Below are positions 60,310 through 64,000 of a stretch of DNA of 64,000 nt, in pieces. Made by a program: the position numbers and the translations under genes. The DNA is taken from assembly GCF_003259375.1 (NCBI RefSeq), contig NZ_QLLN01000002.1:434001-498000 (forward strand), written 5' to 3'. Under the pieces are notes generated by a model that was given only the letters and a program-made list of their open reading frames with translations, had not been told where the DNA came from and made no database searches. This DNA comes from Arenibacter echinorum. Lineage in GTDB: Bacteria > Bacteroidota > Bacteroidia > Flavobacteriales > Flavobacteriaceae. Position 1 is the first letter of the stretch; each line of letters begins with the position of its first letter.

Positions 60310-61719
60310 TTATTTTCCAGTAATAAGGCTATTTCTCTCCTTTGAAAAACAATTTTCAGGTGGTGCAATAGGTAGGGTTTCTTGAAAAACCCGGAGCTTT
60401 TCAGTTAATTCCTTAGTTTTTTCAGGGTTTTCAACAGACAAGTCCTTCTGTTCTGCCCAATCGGCAGCAATATTGTATAGTTCGGCCCTTCCAAATTTAT
60501 CGTTGGTCAAAAGTTTCCAGTTGCCCTCTTGAACAGCGGCACTGGGCCAAAAATCGGGCCTGTCACTGGAAAAACGCCAATCCCAATAAATTGGCTTTTG
60601 TCTATTAAAAGATTCGCCCCTTATGGCGGAAGCGATGCTTACTCCATCGGCTTGGTAATTCTCGGGATAGCTTGCCCCAGCCAATTCCAAAAATGTTGGC
60701 AGCAAATCTACAGTGGCCAATTCGGTTGTTTTATCAACCACTCCGGCAGGCGCATTAGATGGCCAACGTACCAAGAAGGGTATACGGACACCTCCTGCAA
60801 AAAGGGAGCGCTTACGTCCTTTAAGCTCGCCTGTTTCCCCAACGGAATAATAAGTCCCTAAACCAGGTCCGGTAGAATTATCCTCTGTTATTTTATTTTT
60901 ACCGGTTATTTCGGGACCATTATCAGAAGAAAAGACAACCAAGGTGTTCTCATCTATTCCCAAAGTTTTTAGAGTGGAAAACAATTCCCCAATACGGGCA
61001 TCATACTCGGCCACAACAGCTGCATACACCTGTTGCTGTTCGCCTAAATGAGCAAATTGTTGCATGAACTCATCCTTAGGGTAATGCGGAGTATGCGTTG
61101 CATGAATCCAAGCATTTACAAAAAATGGCTTATCCTTATTGCGCTTTACAAAATCAATAGTTTTATATAAGGTAGAATCCGCATGCATTTGATGTAAGTT
61201 GCTCGGTAAATTAAAAGCTCCATACTCATCGTATCCGTATTCCAATGGAGAAGGTGCATCTTCAACATGGGTATTGGACAAATGCCATTTACCAAAATGG
61301 GCCGTGGAATATCCAGCTTCCTTTAACATTTTAGGAAGTAAGGGGGCTTGGGGGTTCAGCCAATCAGGCATATTTCTGTTAATATGTGATTCTACGGAAG
61401 CAAAATGCCCATGTACACTGTGTCTTGCAGGGTATTGCCCTGTCATTACCGCCACCCTGCTGGGTGAACAAACAGGATTAACCACGGAAAAGTTCTGAAA
61501 ATCGATGCCTTCGGCAGCCATTTTATCCAGGTTGGGGGTTTTGCAAAAGGTACTTCCATGGATTCCCAAATCTGCATATCCCCAATCATCGGCAAATATG
61601 AAAATGATATTCGGTTGGGTTTTTTCCTCGGCAATAGGTTCTTTTTTTGTTTCTTGCTTGCCTCCACACGAAAGCATAAGTAAGGTGCCCAAAAAAAGCA
61701 TTGTAGATCTTAGTTTCAT
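60310..61719 (-). CDS. Type I sulfatase (S1), lipoprotein
   Basis: A 469-residue sulfatase with lipobox LMLSC. FIFADDWGYADLGIHGS gives metal ligands (Asp44, Asp45); NPVCSPSRVAVMTGQYPAR is the formylglycine site (Cys84); GKWHLSN and VFSSDNGPEITGKN hold further active-site residues. Its C-terminal half shows the exo-acting arylsulfatase pattern. It is convergent with the DUF6250 gene and about 190 bases downstream of the next sulfatase, from which it differs clearly in sequence, so the two probably remove different sulfate groups. Confidence 0.93.
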   Translation of the reverse strand: MKLRSTMLFLGTLLMLSCGGKQETKKEPIAEEKTQPNIIFIFADDWGYADLGIHGSTFCKTPNLDKMAAEGIDFQNFSVVNPVCSPSRVAVMTGQYPARHSVHGHFASVESHINRNMPDWLNPQAPLLPKMLKEAGYSTAHFGKWHLSNTHVEDAPSPLEYGYDEYGAFNLPSNLHQMHADSTLYKTIDFVKRNKDKPFFVNAWIHATHTPHYPKDEFMQQFAHLGEQQQVYAAVVAEYDARIGELFSTLKTLGIDENTLVVFSSDNGPEITGKNKITEDNSTGPGLGTYYSVGETGELKGRKRSLFAGGVRIPFLVRWPSNAPAGVVDKTTELATVDLLPTFLELAGASYPENYQADGVSIASAIRGESFNRQKPIYWDWRFSSDRPDFWPSAAVQEGNWKLLTNDKFGRAELYNIAADWAEQKDLSVENPEKTKELTEKLRVFQETLPIAPPENCFSKERNSLITGK

Positions 61720-61911
61720 TTTTTAAACTTTGTTTTAAGGTATATGTTCTAAAATCGGAACAGGAAATTGGACTTTGAAGGTGCCAAAACTGCTTCCTGA
61801 ACAAACCTAAGGCCAAACTATAAAATTGTATTTCTCTGTTCGGTCTTATTCTTGCTTATTTCGATCAATAAAGAAAAATTGAATTTTCCCTGTATTTCGT
61901 TTGGATTGAAT

Positions 61912-63519
61912 CTAAGATTTAACCCATTTGGGCAAATCCCAATTCTCCTTAACATATGCTTGAGGCATTCCGGCCGTTGTTCTACCGTCCTTTATGATAT
62001 TGCTTATCTTTTTGGTAAGTCTTTTCACCACATCGGGATGTTTAAAATAGAGGTTGTTGGTCTCACTTGGGTCTTCCTCTATATTATAAAGTTCAAAGAC
62101 GGCTTCTCCTTCTTTGGGTTGAATAAATCTAGGTTCCAAGGAACCCCCTGAACCACGGAGCATATTCAATTTCCATTTTCCATCGCGAATTGCAAAATCC
62201 CCCGTTACGGAATGATGTATTACCGCTCCCCTAACCCCTTTATCATAATCTTTTCCTTGTAAAATTGGTAGCAGACTATAACTGTCCTCCCCAGCATTAT
62301 CCGGAAGTCTTACTCCAATAATAGCTGCAATGGTCGCGAGATAATCGGTTTGGCAGACCGGTACATTGGTTTCCGAACCGGTCTTGATTTGGGCCGGCCA
62401 ACGCATTAGGAATGGCACGCGATGTCCACCCTCATATATGTCGCGTTTACCGCCTTTAAAATTAAAACTACTGTAGTGCCCATATACATCGCGTTGATAA
62501 ACGTAGTTGGTTTCGGCACCGTTGTCAGAGGAAAAAATTACCAGGGTATTGTCATCAATGCCATTGGCTTTTAGGGCTTCCAGCACCTGTCCCACCCTAT
62601 AATCGGTTTCTTCCATAAAATCCCCATAATTGCCACAATTACTACGGCCTTGGAAATCGGGATGTGTACAATGTGGTAAATGTGGACTGTTCAATGGCAA
62701 ATAAAGAAAGAAAGGCTTGCCATTTTTTGCCTCCTTCGCAGATTCATCTATATACTTCACGGCCTTGTTGGCCAGGGTTTCGAGGACCAATTCATCGTTG
62801 AAGGATGGAGCCACCTCAACCCATCCACTTCCTCCTTCTTTTTCATAAGGGGGGGTCATTCTATAGGGCTTCGGATTAATACTGTCGCTATACGTCCAGG
62901 GGTTGGTATCCGCTTTCTTTTTTGTCCATAACACTGGCGGATCCAAAACCCTATCATTTTCCAAATAGGTAAGAATACCATAGTTCATAGAAGCGGGAAT
63001 ACCGAAAAAATAGTCGAACCCTTTTTCTATTGGGCCATCACTAAAGGGTTTGGACCAATCGCGGTCTTTGCCCAAACTGCCTTCAAACTCCATTTGTAGG
63101 TGCCATTTGCCAACCATGGCTGTCTTATAACCATTATCCCTTAACAAGGAGGCAATGGTCATCCTATCCTTCTCTATCAAACAGGGTCCATCGGCTTCAA
63201 GGACTCCTTTTTTTAAGGAGGTCCTCCAACTGTACCTTCCGGTCAACAAAGAGTATCTAGAGGGAGTACAGACAGCATCGCTGCTATGTCCGTCCGTAAA
63301 AATTATACCTTCATTCGCCAACTTATCCATGTTGGGAGTCCTAAATTTAGCATCGGGGTTAAGAGCTGCTACATCCCCATAACCCTGGTCATCGGTATAA
63401 ATAATGACGATATTTGGTTTTTGAATACTTTGAGCTCCGGTAGCTATTGAAAATAATAACAATAAAACTTTAAGATTCAGTTTGAATAAATGCATCATCT
63501 CTTTTAAATTAAATTTCAT
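61912..63519 (-). CDS. Type I sulfatase (S1), secreted
   Basis: A 535-residue sulfatase with a Sec signal (LKVLLLLFSIATGAQS). NIVIIYTDDQGYGDVAALN, DAVCTPSRYSLLTGRYSWRT (formylglycine Cys84), MVGKWHL and VIFSSDNGAE are the family motifs, all intact. The overall pattern resembles N-acetylgalactosamine-6-sulfatase/arylsulfatase A-type members. It follows the TIM-barrel gene after five bases, so it is co-transcribed with it. Confidence 0.93.
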   Translation of the reverse strand: MKFNLKEMMHLFKLNLKVLLLLFSIATGAQSIQKPNIVIIYTDDQGYGDVAALNPDAKFRTPNMDKLANEGIIFTDGHSSDAVCTPSRYSLLTGRYSWRTSLKKGVLEADGPCLIEKDRMTIASLLRDNGYKTAMVGKWHLQMEFEGSLGKDRDWSKPFSDGPIEKGFDYFFGIPASMNYGILTYLENDRVLDPPVLWTKKKADTNPWTYSDSINPKPYRMTPPYEKEGGSGWVEVAPSFNDELVLETLANKAVKYIDESAKEAKNGKPFFLYLPLNSPHLPHCTHPDFQGRSNCGNYGDFMEETDYRVGQVLEALKANGIDDNTLVIFSSDNGAETNYVYQRDVYGHYSSFNFKGGKRDIYEGGHRVPFLMRWPAQIKTGSETNVPVCQTDYLATIAAIIGVRLPDNAGEDSYSLLPILQGKDYDKGVRGAVIHHSVTGDFAIRDGKWKLNMLRGSGGSLEPRFIQPKEGEAVFELYNIEEDPSETNNLYFKHPDVVKRLTKKISNIIKDGRTTAGMPQAYVKENWDLPKWVKS

Positions 63520-63524
63520 AAAAT

Positions 63525-64000
63525 CTATTTCCCACGTATTCCTTGACGAACTTTTCGCAATAATTCCACTGACTCAGGCGATACGGAACCATCCTCATAC
63601 ATTTCAAGATTAATGGAAAGTGGATATCGATTTTTTTGCGCATGTTTTATTCTGCCAATGAGATCATCAAGGGAATGTTTTGGACTGGCTATGCTAGTAT
63701 TCTTATCGATGTGCCCCCACCTTTTTTCCAAAGTAAAACAGCTATGTGCCTGCAAGCCCTTATAATTTCCTTCTGGAAATACACCATCATCCAGTCCCGT
63801 AAATTGTTTTAGGCCCTCCCCGGCATAATAATCCTGATACTCCGTAACCTTGGGTAAAATCCAAGAATTATAGGAAATTATACGTTGCCCGTTATTGGTT
63901 TTGGCGGCCTTACTTATCTCCTTAAAATTGGCCGTGGAAATACCTCCGGAACTACCATCAAAATGGGTATCGTAATAGCGTTGGGCCCCGTCAAAAAACC
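63525..64000 (-). CDS. C-terminal part of a putative TIM-barrel glycoside hydrolase
   Basis: Only the last 158 codons are inside the window; the gene begins beyond the right edge. The frame stays open to the edge, so an internal TTG start is unlikely. Visible stretches such as RYYDTHFDGSSGGIS, RIISYNSWILPKVTEYQDYYAGEG, AHSCFTLEKRWGHIDKN and NRYPLSINLEMYEDGSVSPESVELL resemble the end of an alpha-L-fucosidase-like (GH29-type) barrel, including the 'sLD..I..' and 'G.vsP.s...L' helices. Family is tentative. It is coupled to the downstream sulfatase gene. Confidence 0.6.
   Translation of the reverse strand, partial: FFDGAQRYYDTHFDGSSGGISTANFKEISKAAKTNNGQRIISYNSWILPKVTEYQDYYAGEGLKQFTGLDDGVFPEGNYKGLQAHSCFTLEKRWGHIDKNTSIASPKHSLDDLIGRIKHAQKNRYPLSINLEMYEDGSVSPESVELLRKVRQGIRGK

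Overview
The window looks like a chromosomal piece of a marine member of the Flavobacteriaceae (Bacteroidota). The evidence is AT-rich DNA, a SusC/SusD pair, many lipoproteins with short lipoboxes, promoter boxes of the TAnnTTTG type, and clusters of sulfatases and glycoside hydrolases typical of algal or animal polysaccharide users. I saw no rRNA, tRNA, CRISPR array, transposase or phage gene.

Region 1 (1-14.4 kb) is a polysaccharide or glycoconjugate utilisation locus built around a divergent promoter region near 9 kb. Rightward run the SusC TonB-dependent receptor and a SusD-like lipoprotein, closed by a strong terminator. Leftward runs one long operon: a sodium/solute symporter, two tiny membrane proteins, a GH2 enzyme of the exo-beta-glucosaminidase type, a BNR/Asp-box (sialidase-like) lipoprotein, a DegT-type PLP enzyme, a glycerophosphodiesterase and the start of another putative phosphoesterase.

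Region 2 (14.5-39 kb) is unlike its flanks: redox, metal, sulfur, efflux and envelope genes, all on the minus strand. It holds an RND efflux system with a PII-like protein and a DUF2892 protein, a beta-barrel protein, a DUF6799 repeat protein, a DUF2202 ferritin-like lipoprotein, a sulfide:quinone oxidoreductase, a TetR-headed ABC-2 export operon, and a rhodanese / heavy-metal-binding / dihaem DUF3365 cytochrome set. Reading the intergenic DNA I found the same operator-like palindrome, ACA-GYMAC-N4-GTTAC-ACA, in front of five transcription units here. It resembles a Crp/Fnr-family site. In two cases a TAnnTTTG-like box sits at the identical distance from it. No Crp/Fnr gene is in the window. 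The downstream end of the TetR/ABC gene run also carries an ATP-cone/PD-(D/E)xK nuclease followed by a stand-alone DUF5706 (PycTM-like) membrane protein, a possible defence or nucleotide-signalling pair.

Region 3 (39.4-64 kb) is a second glycan-degradation block: GH88 unsaturated uronidase, three type I sulfatases with CxPSR active sites, a parallel beta-helix enzyme, a DUF6250 protein, an unknown alpha/alpha-barrel protein, a GH67/GH20-N-like lipoprotein, two DapA-family lyases and a Gfo/Idh/MocA oxidoreductase. Inside it is a leftward gene set (SMP-30 lactonase lipoprotein; then RidA, RraA, NTF2-like lipoprotein, BASS transporter, cytochrome-c-linked dehydrogenase). In it, enzyme families normally found in the cytoplasm carry export signals. 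Together they suggest a periplasmic oxidative route for a sugar acid followed by uptake of the product. The likely food is a sulfated, uronate- and amino-sugar-containing glycan; the exact substrate cannot be read from the sequence.
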